This document shows positions 1 to 8,270 of a stretch of 64,000 bases of DNA, in pieces. Position numbers and translations under genes: made by a program. The stretch spans positions 1 to 64,000 of the forward strand of contig JADLEU010000013.1 of assembly GCA_020845955.1 (NCBI GenBank). Reading direction: 5' to 3'. How positions within the stretch are numbered: position 1 is the first letter of the stretch; the number at the start of each line of letters is the position of its first letter. Source of the DNA: Anaerolineales bacterium. Lineage in GTDB: Bacteria; Chloroflexota; Anaerolineae; Anaerolineales; UBA6663. The notes beneath the pieces are model-generated. The model was given only the letters and a program-made list of their open reading frames with translations. It was not told where the DNA came from and did not search any database.

Positions 1-94
1 CGAAAATGGCAGCGCAGGCGGCTTCGTCGCCTTGCCGGCCGCGCGCCAGCCAGTCGTTGAGCGCCTCCGGACTCAGTTCACTGCCCGCCATCAT
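1..94 (-). CDS. Partial CDS, N-terminus of a probable ECF sigma factor
   Basis: The minus strand opens with two consecutive ATGs (94 and 91) followed by about 29 codons that run off the window edge. The visible peptide contains 'WLARGRQGDEAACAAIF', which resembles the start of sigma-70 region 2 in ECF factors. It is too short for the ORF track. A TATAAG hexamer lies about 20 nt upstream on the same strand (+ strand 114-119), without a recognisable -35 box. Only about 30 residues are visible, so the family call is tentative. Confidence 0.45.
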   Translation of the reverse strand, partial: MMAGSELSPEALNDWLARGRQGDEAACAAIF

Positions 95-189
95 GAACGC
101 CTATCATGTTACCCTTATACACCCTGTGGCCCACTTTGGCTGAGAATCGAGTTGATTCCACGATTTCAAGCGCGGCGGCGCTCGGTGCC

Positions 190-1512
190 TCAGCCCTTCA
201 GGATCGCCTCCGGCGCCGGGCCCTCGCCGCTGGGCTCGGGCAGGCTCAGAGGCGGCAGGTCGCTCAGCGAAGCCAGGCCAAAGTGCTGCATGAATTCGGG
301 CGTGGTGGAATAGAGCACCGGCCGCCCAGGTCCCTCGGCGCGCCCCGCTTCTTCGACCAGGCCTTTGCTGAGGAGATTCTTAAGCACGCTGTCCGAATTG
401 ACCCCGCGCACCGCGTCGATTTGGGGCCGCGTCACCGGTTGCTGGTAGGCGATAATGGCCAACGTCTCCAGCGAGGCCCGGCTGAGCGGCGAGGCGGCTG
501 CCAGCCCCAGAAACCGCTCCACCCGCTCGGCGGCGGCCGGCGCGGTTGTGAGCTGAACCCGGTCGCGGAAGCGCTGCAGGCTGAGCCCACGCTGCTGGTA
601 GCTCAGGCTCAGCGTCGTCAGCGCCGCCTCAATCTCGCGCGGGGAGACTTCCAGGGCCTCGGCCAGCCGAGCGACCGGCGCCGCGCCGTCCGCCACAAAC
701 AACAGGCTCTCGATCAAGGCCTCGAGACCCAGCTGGACCACCGGCTCCGCCAAACCCATCGGCCCGAATTCAGCGCTCGCGGCTGGCTCGCCCGCCCGCA
801 CGCTGGCGACGCCGGCCGAACCCACAGGCCGCGGCCCAGCAGTAACTTTGCCCTTCCGCGTCCGGCGCTGGCCAGTGCCCGGCGCGGGTGCTGGCCCCTC
901 ATCGCCCGCATCAATGGCTGCCTGGCCAGCCTCCGCCGGCTGTGCCGCTGCCGCCCTGATTTCGTCTGACCGGCCCGCGGCCAGCGCCGCAGGCTCCGAG
1001 ATGCCGCTCGCCTCTTCAGCCCCCAGCGCTTTCAGGGCCGCGGTGGGTTCGTCCGCCATCTGGCCCGCGCCGGGCTCAGAGGCGGCTGCGATGGTTTGAG
1101 CGCCCTCGGCCGTCCCAACCGCCGTGAGGCCCCGACCCACGGCTCCGCCAGCGTCAACGAACGCTTCGAGCGCCTGGGTCTCAGCCAGCACTTGCGCGAG
1201 TTCCAGTGAAGAGACGTGCGTGTCTTCCGGCCGGTCCAGTTCGGCAGCCACCGCGCCGGGCAAAGGCCGGCCGGCGGCGGATGCTGGCTGGCGCGCGGCG
1301 CCACCAGCCGGCGTCGATTCATCGCCACGCTCGGCGGCAGCAGTCTCCAAGGCATCCGGCAGGGCTTCCGCTGGCGCCTCGGCCTCGATTTCAGATCGAA
1401 CCGCGGAGGGCTGCTCGCCTGCTCCCGCCTCCGGCTCGTTCGCAGCCGGCTCGCGGGGCAGGTCGCCCTTCAACCAGGCGGGCATGCTTTCGTGAGCAGA
1501 CGAAGTGGACAT
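190..1512 (-). CDS. scpB: Segregation and condensation protein ScpB with a long disordered N-terminal extension
   Basis: This is the ScpB subunit of the SMC-ScpA-ScpB complex, which acts in chromosome condensation and segregation. The C-terminal part (from about residue 260) is a canonical ScpB with paired winged-helix domains: it has 'LIESLLFVADGAAPV', 'IIAYQQPVTRPQIDAVRG' and 'GRPVLYSTTPEFMQHFGL'. The start at 1512 gives 440 aa. The track's 480-aa start adds 40 residues unlike ScpB. ScpB is usually about 180-200 aa, so roughly 260 residues here are an Ala/Glu/Gly/Pro-rich, probably disordered, extension. scpA is not directly upstream, although the two are often adjacent. The domain call is secure; the role of the extension is unknown. 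Confidence 0.92.
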   Translation of the reverse strand: MSTSSAHESMPAWLKGDLPREPAANEPEAGAGEQPSAVRSEIEAEAPAEALPDALETAAAERGDESTPAGGAARQPASAAGRPLPGAVAAELDRPEDTHVSSLELAQVLAETQALEAFVDAGGAVGRGLTAVGTAEGAQTIAAASEPGAGQMADEPTAALKALGAEEASGISEPAALAAGRSDEIRAAAAQPAEAGQAAIDAGDEGPAPAPGTGQRRTRKGKVTAGPRPVGSAGVASVRAGEPAASAEFGPMGLAEPVVQLGLEALIESLLFVADGAAPVARLAEALEVSPREIEAALTTLSLSYQQRGLSLQRFRDRVQLTTAPAAAERVERFLGLAAASPLSRASLETLAIIAYQQPVTRPQIDAVRGVNSDSVLKNLLSKGLVEEAGRAEGPGRPVLYSTTPEFMQHFGLASLSDLPPLSLPEPSGEGPAPEAILKG

Positions 1513-1630
1513 GTTATAATCTTCGTGTCGTCTAACCTTGTCAGTGCGTTTGTTGATGAGGCGCCTGCTTCCGTTGGGCGGATGAATGTCCTGGCCGCAG
1601 CGGCGCCCTGCTCCATGAGGAGGCAGTTGC

Positions 1631-2203
1631 ATGTATCCCGCAGCGCGCTACCGGCCGTTGTACCTGGTTCCAATCCTGCTCAGCCTGGCCGCTCTGGCCT
1701 GCAGCCTGGGCAAGACCCCCTCGCCGCCCGCCTCGCCGATTCCCGTTTCCACCGAAGCCGCCGGCGAGTTGGAAGACCTCTGGAAAAGCGCCATCGAGAA
1801 CGCCGAGAATGGCCAGGTAACGGTCGTCATGACCGAGGAGCAGGTCACGTCTTATGTCGCTCTTAAGCTCGCCGAAGAGCCCGACGCCCCCTTCCAAGAC
1901 GTGCAGGTCTTTCTGCGCGACGGCAAGATGACGCTGCAGGGCAACGCGACCATTCGCGGCCTCACCGCGCCGGCGCAAGTCGTGCTATCGGTCTCCACCA
2001 CGTCCGAGGGCCGGCTGCAGATCGACATTGACGAGGCCGATTTTGGTCCGCTGCCCGTGCCGCGGTCCATGCTCGAGAGCCTGTCAGATGGCCTAAACGA
2101 GCTAATCTCCGGCGAAATAGGCCCGCAAGCCACCGGGGTCAGGATTACGAGCGTGGCCATTGCTGATGGCCAGATGGCCATCAGCGGCACAGTCAGCCGC
2201 TAA
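1631..2203 (+). CDS. Hypothetical secreted lipoprotein
   Basis: The 190-aa product has a short N-terminal hydrophobic stretch ending in 'LAALACSLG', a plausible lipobox with Cys at about residue 24. A Pro/Ser-rich linker follows. The body has alternating beta-strand character ('MTLQGNATIRGL', 'GRLQIDIDEADFGPLPVP'), reminiscent of the lipid-binding LmeA/DUF2993 fold, but I cannot assign it firmly. A strong AGGAGG ribosome-binding site lies 7 nt before the ATG. The gene diverges from scpB, and a TATAAT sits at 1515-1520 in the gap. It is likely anchored outside the membrane; its function is unknown. Confidence 0.75.
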   Translation: MYPAARYRPLYLVPILLSLAALACSLGKTPSPPASPIPVSTEAAGELEDLWKSAIENAENGQVTVVMTEEQVTSYVALKLAEEPDAPFQDVQVFLRDGKMTLQGNATIRGLTAPAQVVLSVSTTSEGRLQIDIDEADFGPLPVPRSMLESLSDGLNELISGEIGPQATGVRITSVAIADGQMAISGTVSR

Positions 2204-2293
2204 TCGGGTGCGCAACATTATACCATCGGCCCTGGCGGCAGTTTTACGGTAACTACTCCCAAGCGCGCCCCCGCGCGCCGGACTTAGCCTGCC

Positions 2294-3988
2294 GTGGCAT
2301 CTTCTTTGCGTTGGATCCGCCGCTCGATCGCCACGTTTGCCTGGCCAGCCGGCGTGCGCCGTCTCGTCGCGTGCTTGGGCTTCGCCGCGCTGTTCGCCAG
2401 CGCCTGCCGCCCGCTGAGCGCCCCGCCGGCCGCCACCGCGGCGGCCGTGACGATCAGCATTCAAGTGGACGGCGACGTCGCCGCTTACGCGCTGCCTCCA
2501 GGCCTGACGGTCCGCGAGGCCGTGGCCCACGCCGGCATCACCCTGGGCGAGCTCGACCGGCTCACGCCACCGGCCTTCACCATCATCGCCGACGGCGCCG
2601 CCGTCGTGATTACGCGCATCACCGAGACGTTCGAGACCGAGCAAGTCGTCCTGCCGTACAGCTCCGAGATCGTGCACAACTCAAGCCAGCCCGGGGGCGA
2701 ACGCCGCCTGCTGCAGGTGGGCCAGACCGGCCTCGAAGAGCTGACCTATCGCACCGTCTTTGAAGACGGCATACAGGTCTCGCGCAGCATCGTCCGCCGC
2801 GTGATCGTCACCAACCCTGTGCCCGAGATCATCATGGTCGGCACTCAGGGTTCCTTTACGCTCGTGCCCATCAGCGGGACGCTAGCGTATATCAGCGGCC
2901 GCAACGCTTGGGTCATGCGCGAGAATACCGGCCAGCGCCTGCCGTTGACCACGGCCGGCGACCTCGACGGGCGCGTCTTCGACCTCTCGCCCGATGGGCA
3001 ATGGCTTCTCTTTACGCGCGAGGTTACCCAGGCCAGCTCGCAGAACTTCAACACGCTGTGGGCGGTTTCGACCCTGCCCATCACTGCCACGCGCACCACC
3101 CCCTTACCTTTCAGCCTGCCCATCAGCAACGTGCTGTATGCCGAGTGGTCGCCCCTTCAGCCGCGGACCTTTGTTTACTCCACGGCCGAGCGGATTCCGC
3201 GCGCGCCTGGCCGGCAGGCCAACAATGATCTGTGGCTGGTGCAGTGGAGCCAGAGCGCCAGCCGCCGGCTGACCATCACAACGACCCAGCTGCTCGACAC
3301 CTCGGCGGGCGGTCTGTATGGCTGGTGGGGGACCGGCTTCGCCTTTGCGCCCGATGGCCGCACGCTGGCCTATGCTCGCGCCGATTCGGTGGGCCTGCTC
3401 ACCTACCAGCTGGGCCGCCGGTCGATCACGGCCACGGTCACCATGACGGAAGTGGCGCAGTTCACGCCGTACAACACGCACGGCGATTGGGCCTGGTATC
3501 CGCCGCTGCGCTGGGCGCCGGGCGGCATTCTGTATACCATCGCCCACGGCCCGCCAATCGGTCTGGAGGCGCCCGAGGACTCGCCCGCCTTCGACCTGGC
3601 TGCCCTGACCATGCCCGGGGGCCTGCAGTTCAAACTCATTCCCCGAGCCGGCATGTTCGCCAATCCAATGCCGTCTCCGCCGATCATCACGGCCCGCGGC
3701 GAGACGAGCTACCGGGTGGCATTCCTGCAGGCCACTGACCCCAACAACTCTCCATTCAGCACCTATCGTCTGGGCCTGATGGACCGCGACGGCAGCAACG
3801 CCCACCACCTCTTTCCCCCTGAAGGTCAGGCGGGCCTGAGTGCCAACGAGGTCGTCGCCTGGTCGCCGGATGGCCAGCTGATTGCCGTGGTCTACCAGGG
3901 CAACCTCTGGCTGCTCGACCCAGACACCGGCCTGAACCAACAAATCACCGGCGATGGCCTCAGCGCCCAGCCTCGTTGGGCGCGCTGA
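2294..3988 (+). CDS. Lipoprotein with DUF348/G5-like domains and a C-terminal TolB-like beta-propeller
   Basis: The 564-aa protein starts at a GTG. It has a signal segment ending 'ALFASACRPL' (probable lipobox, Cys near residue 38). Residues about 50-110 form a DUF348 ubiquitin-like domain ('LPPGLTVREAVAHAGI'), and about 115-185 a G5-like strand-rich domain ('TYRTVFEDGIQVSRSIV'). The rest carries TolB/WD40-like blades with repeats such as 'LSPDGQWLLF', 'FAPDGRTLAYA' and 'WSPDGQLIAVV'. DUF348/G5 domains are typical of cell-wall-associated proteins. The likely location is the extracytoplasmic face. The gene ends just before the TIM-barrel/ligase fusion, which suggests a shared envelope role. 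Confidence 0.8.
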   Translation: MASSLRWIRRSIATFAWPAGVRRLVACLGFAALFASACRPLSAPPAATAAAVTISIQVDGDVAAYALPPGLTVREAVAHAGITLGELDRLTPPAFTIIADGAAVVITRITETFETEQVVLPYSSEIVHNSSQPGGERRLLQVGQTGLEELTYRTVFEDGIQVSRSIVRRVIVTNPVPEIIMVGTQGSFTLVPISGTLAYISGRNAWVMRENTGQRLPLTTAGDLDGRVFDLSPDGQWLLFTREVTQASSQNFNTLWAVSTLPITATRTTPLPFSLPISNVLYAEWSPLQPRTFVYSTAERIPRAPGRQANNDLWLVQWSQSASRRLTITTTQLLDTSAGGLYGWWGTGFAFAPDGRTLAYARADSVGLLTYQLGRRSITATVTMTEVAQFTPYNTHGDWAWYPPLRWAPGGILYTIAHGPPIGLEAPEDSPAFDLAALTMPGGLQFKLIPRAGMFANPMPSPPIITARGETSYRVAFLQATDPNNSPFSTYRLGLMDRDGSNAHHLFPPEGQAGLSANEVVAWSPDGQLIAVVYQGNLWLLDPDTGLNQQITGDGLSAQPRWAR

Positions 3989-4013
3989 GAGCGGGCCACG
4001 CGTGGCCAGGAAC

Positions 4014-7000
4014 ATGCAGCGCTTCTCCTTTGCGGTCTCTCTCTTGGCTCTCGCGGCGAGCCTGTCAGGCCTGCTCGCCGTCACCCACCAGCACGCCTCC
4101 CTGACGTTCGGAACCGTACAGGGCCTGCCCGACCCCGCCCTGGACCAGCGCCCCGCCGCCATTGTCGGTGTCAACGTGGCGCTTGAACAATACGCCGCTC
4201 CAGGCGCGGCACTGGAGCAGCTGGCCGGTATTCCCTGGCTGCGCCAGACTTTTCCATGGGACCTGATCGAGCCGCGGCCGGGAAGCTACGATTGGTCAAC
4301 CTGGGATCAGATCGTGGAGGCCGCTGTCAGCCGCCAGCATTCGTTGATCGCCGTTTTGAACTACGCGCCGGAGTGGGCGCGCGAGCCCGGCCGGCCGCAC
4401 AGCGCCCCGCCGGCCTCGGCCGCCGACTTCGGTCGCTTTGCCGGAGACTTCGCGCGCCGCTACGGCGAGCGGATCGATGTCTACCAGATTTGGGACGAGC
4501 CCAATCTGCTCTCGGGCTGGGGCCACCAGCCGCCGTCGGCCGCAGGCTATGCCGGGCTGCTGCAGAGCGCCTACGCCGCTATTCACGCCGCCGATGCAGC
4601 GGCCACGGTGCTGGCCGCCGCGCTGGCCCCGACCGTAGAAACTGGGCCCGATAATTGGAGCGACGCTGCCTATCTGCAGCAGCTGTATGACCTCGGCGCC
4701 GGCCGCTACTTCGATGCCGCTGCCGGAAAACCCTATGGCTTTTACACGGGCCCAGACGACCGCCAGGCCAACCCCGCGCTGCTCAACTTCTCCCGCCTGA
4801 CGCTGCTGCGGGCGGTCATGGTCCGCAACGGCGATGCTCACAAGCTGCTGTGGGGCGGCAACTTCGGCTGGAACCGGCTGGCCTCGCCCTGGGGCCAGAG
4901 CACGCCCGAACAGCAGGCGGCCTATACCCGGGCGGCCTACCAGCGCGCCGCGCGCGAATGGCCGTGGGCCGGCGTGCTGGCGCTGGAGACCTTCCAACCG
5001 GACGCGCCGTACGATGACCCGCGCTGGGGGTTCGCGCTGCTCGACCAGGCGGGCCAGCCCACCGCCCTGCGCGAGGCTCTCCAGGCCAGCCAGGTCGCGC
5101 CAGCCGCGGCGCCGCCCGGCAACTACGACGCCCTCGTTCCGGCGGCCCGCTACACGGGCAACTGGGAATTTTCCGAGTTGGGCGCCGACATCCCCGAGGA
5201 CTACGCCAACGCGGCCGTGACCTTCACCTTCGAGGGCACCGACTTGGGGTTGGCGGTGCGGCGCGGCGACTATCGCGGCTATCTCTACGTCTGGGTTGAC
5301 GGCCGGCCGGGGAATCGCCTGCCCACCGATGCGCGCGGCGCCTACATCGTTCTCACCGCGCCCGAGGAGGGCGCGCCGCGGGTGTCCACGATCCTGGCCG
5401 CCAGCGGCCTGGCGCCTGACGAGATCCATACGGCCGTCATCACGCCCGACCGCGGCTGGGATCAGTGGGCGCTGGCAGGCTTTTCGGTTGGGCGCGTCCA
5501 GCGCGATTGGACTTTCGAGGCGGCACGCCTGGCGCTAGCCATCGCGGCGCTGCTTGCTTTGGGCGGGGCCGTCCGCTTCGGCCGCGGACTGCCCTGGCCG
5601 GCCGCCGCCGGCCGGCTGCAGCGCGGCTGGCGGCGGCTGGGCCTCACGGGCCAGCTTGGGATCACGGCCGCGGCCAGCGCATTGCTCTACATCACCTCCT
5701 GGCTGGCCTGGGGCAGCGAAACCGCCAGCCTGTCGCGCCGCTTCGGCGACGCGCTGCCCATCACCCTGACCGCTTTCACCGCAGGGCTGTTCTATTACTC
5801 GCCATCGGTCGTGCTGGCCCTGGCCGCATTAGCGGCGCTGCTGGTGCTCTTCTACCTGCGGCTAGACCTGGGGCTGGCCTTCACTCTGCTCTTTGTCCCT
5901 TTTTATCTGCAGTACCGGCTGCTCTGGCAGCGCGGTTTCTCCATGGTGGAGGTCTGTATCGGGCTCACCCTGGCCGCCTGGCTGGGACACAACGCCCGCC
6001 CCTGGCTCGCCCGCCTGGCTGGCCGGGGGACCCAACCCCCGCCGGGCATCATCTGGCCTCGGCCTACGGCGCTCGATTGGGGTGTACTGGCTTACCTGGC
6101 CGTTGCCACGCTCAGCACGGCCGCGGCCGAGCTAAAGCCGGTTGCCATCCGCGAGTACCGCCTGGTGGTACTGGAACCCGTCCTCTTTTTCGTTCTGCTG
6201 CGCACGATTGCGCTCGACCGCCGGTCCCTGTGGCGCCTGGCCGACTTCTTCGTGCTGGGAGCAGTGCTGGTGGCCCTCATCGGCCTCTACCAGTACGTGA
6301 CGGCTACCAACCTCATCACCGCTGAAGAAGGCATCGCCCGCATTCGCAGCGTCTATGGCTCGCCCAACAACCTGGGCCTGTATCTCGAGCGCGCGCTGCC
6401 CATCACGGTGGCGGCCGTGCTCATCGGCCGCGACGGCGCGCGCCGTTGGGCCCACGCGCTGGCCGCTGCCATCCTGGCCGTCACCACGCTCCTCACCTAC
6501 TCCAAGGGCGCGCTCTTGCTGGGCGTGCCGGCCGGGCTGGCTGTGGTCCTCGTCAGTTGGTTGGGCCGGCGCGGCTGGCTGGTGCTCGCGGGGGGCGCGG
6601 CGGCCGGGGTGGCCGCCCTACCCCTGCTGGCGCGTACGCCGCGCTTTGCCGGCCTGCTGGACTTCACCGGCGGCACAACCTTCTTCCGCGTCAAGCTGTG
6701 GGTTTCGGCCTGGCGCATGTTCCGCGATCACCCCTGGTTAGGCGTGGGCCCTGACAACTTCCTCTATCAATACCGCGGCCGCTACATCCTGCCCGAGGCC
6801 TGGCAGGAACCCAATCTGTCTCACCCGCACAACCTGCTGCTCGACTTCCTCAGCCGCTTTGGCCTCCTGGGCCTAGCGTGCGGCCTGTGGCTGCTCGTTG
6901 GGTTCTGGCAGGCGGGCCTCGAGGTGTCCCGCCGCCTGGCCGGCCCCGCCGGCCCGTCCGAAGGCCTGGCGCAGCCCGAGCGACGATCGCTGTTGGCCCT

Positions 7001-7196
7001 GGCGGTCGGCCTGATGGGCCTCGTCGCGGCGATGCTGGCGCACGGACTGGTAGATCATGGGCTGTTTCTGGTCGATCTCTCTTATGCCTTCTTCCTGGCC
7101 TTGGGCGGCATCCAGCACCTGCGCAGCCTCGCCGTGGGCCGCCAGGATACGGCCCGGGCCGGCTTACGCGTCCTGGCCGCGCCCTCCGCCGATTGA
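4014..7196 (+). CDS. Fusion of a glycosidase-like TIM barrel with an O-antigen ligase/polymerase membrane domain
   Basis: The 1060-aa protein starts at an internal ATG, because the track start at 3954 overlaps the preceding gene by 35 nt. An N-terminal membrane segment leads into a clan-A glycoside-hydrolase-like barrel (about 45-350) with 'VYQIWDEPNLLSGW', whose Glu sits at the usual acid/base site. A beta-sandwich region follows (about 370-500). The C-terminal half is polytopic with a Wzy_C/WaaL signature: 'FRDHPWLGVGPDNF' and 'SHPHNLLLDFLSRFG'. Known Wzy_C proteins polymerise or ligate lipid-linked glycans on the outer face of the cytoplasmic membrane. Whether the barrel is catalytic is not known. 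Downstream genes are glycan genes. Confidence 0.82.
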   Translation: MQRFSFAVSLLALAASLSGLLAVTHQHASLTFGTVQGLPDPALDQRPAAIVGVNVALEQYAAPGAALEQLAGIPWLRQTFPWDLIEPRPGSYDWSTWDQIVEAAVSRQHSLIAVLNYAPEWAREPGRPHSAPPASAADFGRFAGDFARRYGERIDVYQIWDEPNLLSGWGHQPPSAAGYAGLLQSAYAAIHAADAAATVLAAALAPTVETGPDNWSDAAYLQQLYDLGAGRYFDAAAGKPYGFYTGPDDRQANPALLNFSRLTLLRAVMVRNGDAHKLLWGGNFGWNRLASPWGQSTPEQQAAYTRAAYQRAAREWPWAGVLALETFQPDAPYDDPRWGFALLDQAGQPTALREALQASQVAPAAAPPGNYDALVPAARYTGNWEFSELGADIPEDYANAAVTFTFEGTDLGLAVRRGDYRGYLYVWVDGRPGNRLPTDARGAYIVLTAPEEGAPRVSTILAASGLAPDEIHTAVITPDRGWDQWALAGFSVGRVQRDWTFEAARLALAIAALLALGGAVRFGRGLPWPAAAGRLQRGWRRLGLTGQLGITAAASALLYITSWLAWGSETASLSRRFGDALPITLTAFTAGLFYYSPSVVLALAALAALLVLFYLRLDLGLAFTLLFVPFYLQYRLLWQRGFSMVEVCIGLTLAAWLGHNARPWLARLAGRGTQPPPGIIWPRPTALDWGVLAYLAVATLSTAAAELKPVAIREYRLVVLEPVLFFVLLRTIALDRRSLWRLADFFVLGAVLVALIGLYQYVTATNLITAEEGIARIRSVYGSPNNLGLYLERALPITVAAVLIGRDGARRWAHALAAAILAVTTLLTYSKGALLLGVPAGLAVVLVSWLGRRGWLVLAGGAAAGVAALPLLARTPRFAGLLDFTGGTTFFRVKLWVSAWRMFRDHPWLGVGPDNFLYQYRGRYILPEAWQEPNLSHPHNLLLDFLSRFGLLGLACGLWLLVGFWQAGLEVSRRLAGPAGPSEGLAQPERRSLLALAVGLMGLVAAMLAHGLVDHGLFLVDLSYAFFLALGGIQHLRSLAVGRQDTARAGLRVLAAPSAD

Positions 7197-7233
7197 CGCG
7201 CGCCGCCGCCTGCGGACCGCTCAGCGCGCGTTG

Positions 7234-7242
7234 TGCTACAAT
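7234..7242 (+). promoter_or_regulatory. Extended -10 promoter for the SDR sugar gene
   Basis: TGC-TACAAT is an extended -10 element (TGn plus TACAAT) in the 93-nt gap before the ATG at 7290. The -35 region (GGACCG) is weak, as is usual for extended -10 promoters. The predicted leader is about 40 nt. The same TGTGCTA core recurs at 16101. Confidence 0.5.
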
Positions 7243-7289
7243 CCCGCCAGCCAACCCGGGCAACTCACACCCAAAGGACTCACCGCGAC

Positions 7290-8243
7290 ATGCGTATCCT
7301 GATCACCGGCGGGGCCGGTTTTATAGGCTCACACTTGTGTGACCGCCTGCTAGACGCCGGCCACAGCGTGATCGTTATGGACAACCTTATTACCGGCAGC
7401 ACGCGCAACATCCAGCATCTGGCGGGCCGTGGCGATTTTCATTTCATCAAGCACAACGTCTCCAACTACATCTTCGTCGACGGTCCACTCGGCGCGGTGC
7501 TGCACTTCGCCTCGCCTGCCAGCCCGTCACAGACGGCGGCCACCAGCTATCTGAAGTTGCCCATCCAGACGCTGAAAGTGGGCGCGCTGGGCACGCACAA
7601 CGCCCTGGGAGTGGCCAAAGCCAAGGGCGCGCGCTTCTTGCTGGCGTCGACCTCCGAGATTTACGGCGATCCGCTGGAGCATCCCCAGAAGGAGACCTAT
7701 TGGGGCCACGTCGATCCGGTCGGTCCGCGTTCGGTCTACGACGAGGCCAAGCGCTTTGCCGAAGCCATCACTATGGCCTACCACCGCGCGCACGGCGTCG
7801 ACACCCGCATCGTCCGCATCTTTAACACTTATGGGCCACGCATGCAGCTGGACGACGGCCGGGTCGTGCCGAATTTCGTCGGCCAGGCGCTGCGCGGCGA
7901 GCCTTTGACCGTCTACGGCGACGGGTCGCAGACGCGCAGCTTCTGCTACGTGGCCGACCTGGTCAGCGGCATCCTGGCGCTGCTGGCGTCCGACGAGCAC
8001 ATGCCCGTCAACCTCGGCAATCCGCGCGAGGTCACCATCCTCGAATTCGCCCAGGTCATCAACCGCATTACGGGCAACGCGGCCGGCATCGAGTTCGTGC
8101 CCGGCGGCCGCACCCAGGGCGATCCCCAGCGCCGCCGCCCGGACATCACCAAAGCCCAGGAGACCCTGGGCTGGGCGCCAGAAACGCCCCTCGAGGACGG
8201 CCTGGCCCAGGCCATCGCCTACTTCCGCCAGGTGATGCAATAG
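7290..8243 (+). CDS. NAD-dependent sugar epimerase/dehydratase, UDP-glucuronate decarboxylase (UXS)-like
   Basis: This is an extended short-chain dehydrogenase of 317 aa. The N-terminal Rossmann motif is '[11 protein letters not shown]', and the catalytic pair is Y-x3-K in '[11 protein letters not shown]'. The motifs 'HFASPASP', 'STSEIYGDP' and 'FNTYGPRM' are characteristic of the UDP-glucuronate decarboxylase/dTDP-glucose dehydratase branch, with UXS the best match from memory. UXS converts UDP-glucuronate to UDP-xylose in the cytoplasm, supplying pentose for glycans. The start at 7290 puts the Rossmann strand at the N-terminus; the track start adds 19 unrelated residues. Neighbouring ligase, GtrA and GT4 genes support a surface-glycan role. 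Confidence 0.85.
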   Translation: MRILITGGAGFIGSHLCDRLLDAGHSVIVMDNLITGSTRNIQHLAGRGDFHFIKHNVSNYIFVDGPLGAVLHFASPASPSQTAATSYLKLPIQTLKVGALGTHNALGVAKAKGARFLLASTSEIYGDPLEHPQKETYWGHVDPVGPRSVYDEAKRFAEAITMAYHRAHGVDTRIVRIFNTYGPRMQLDDGRVVPNFVGQALRGEPLTVYGDGSQTRSFCYVADLVSGILALLASDEHMPVNLGNPREVTILEFAQVINRITGNAAGIEFVPGGRTQGDPQRRRPDITKAQETLGWAPETPLEDGLAQAIAYFRQVMQ

Positions 8244-8270
8244 CAGCCGGATGACTGGCCGGCCTTGTCC

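Noticed and set aside
106-969. Plus-strand 287-aa ORF, and other long ORFs opposite scpB
   Set aside because: These are antisense shadows of scpB; they are Arg/Gly-rich with no family motifs, while the minus frame holds a clear ScpB.
1515-1520. TATAAT in the scpB/lipoprotein gap as a leaderless scpB promoter
   Set aside because: The -10 lacks a matching -35 on either strand, and on the scpB strand the hexamer abuts the start codon too closely.
3104-4174. Minus-strand 356-aa ORF opposite the propeller gene
   Set aside because: It spans the end of one real gene and the start of the next in antisense, and has no recognisable domain.
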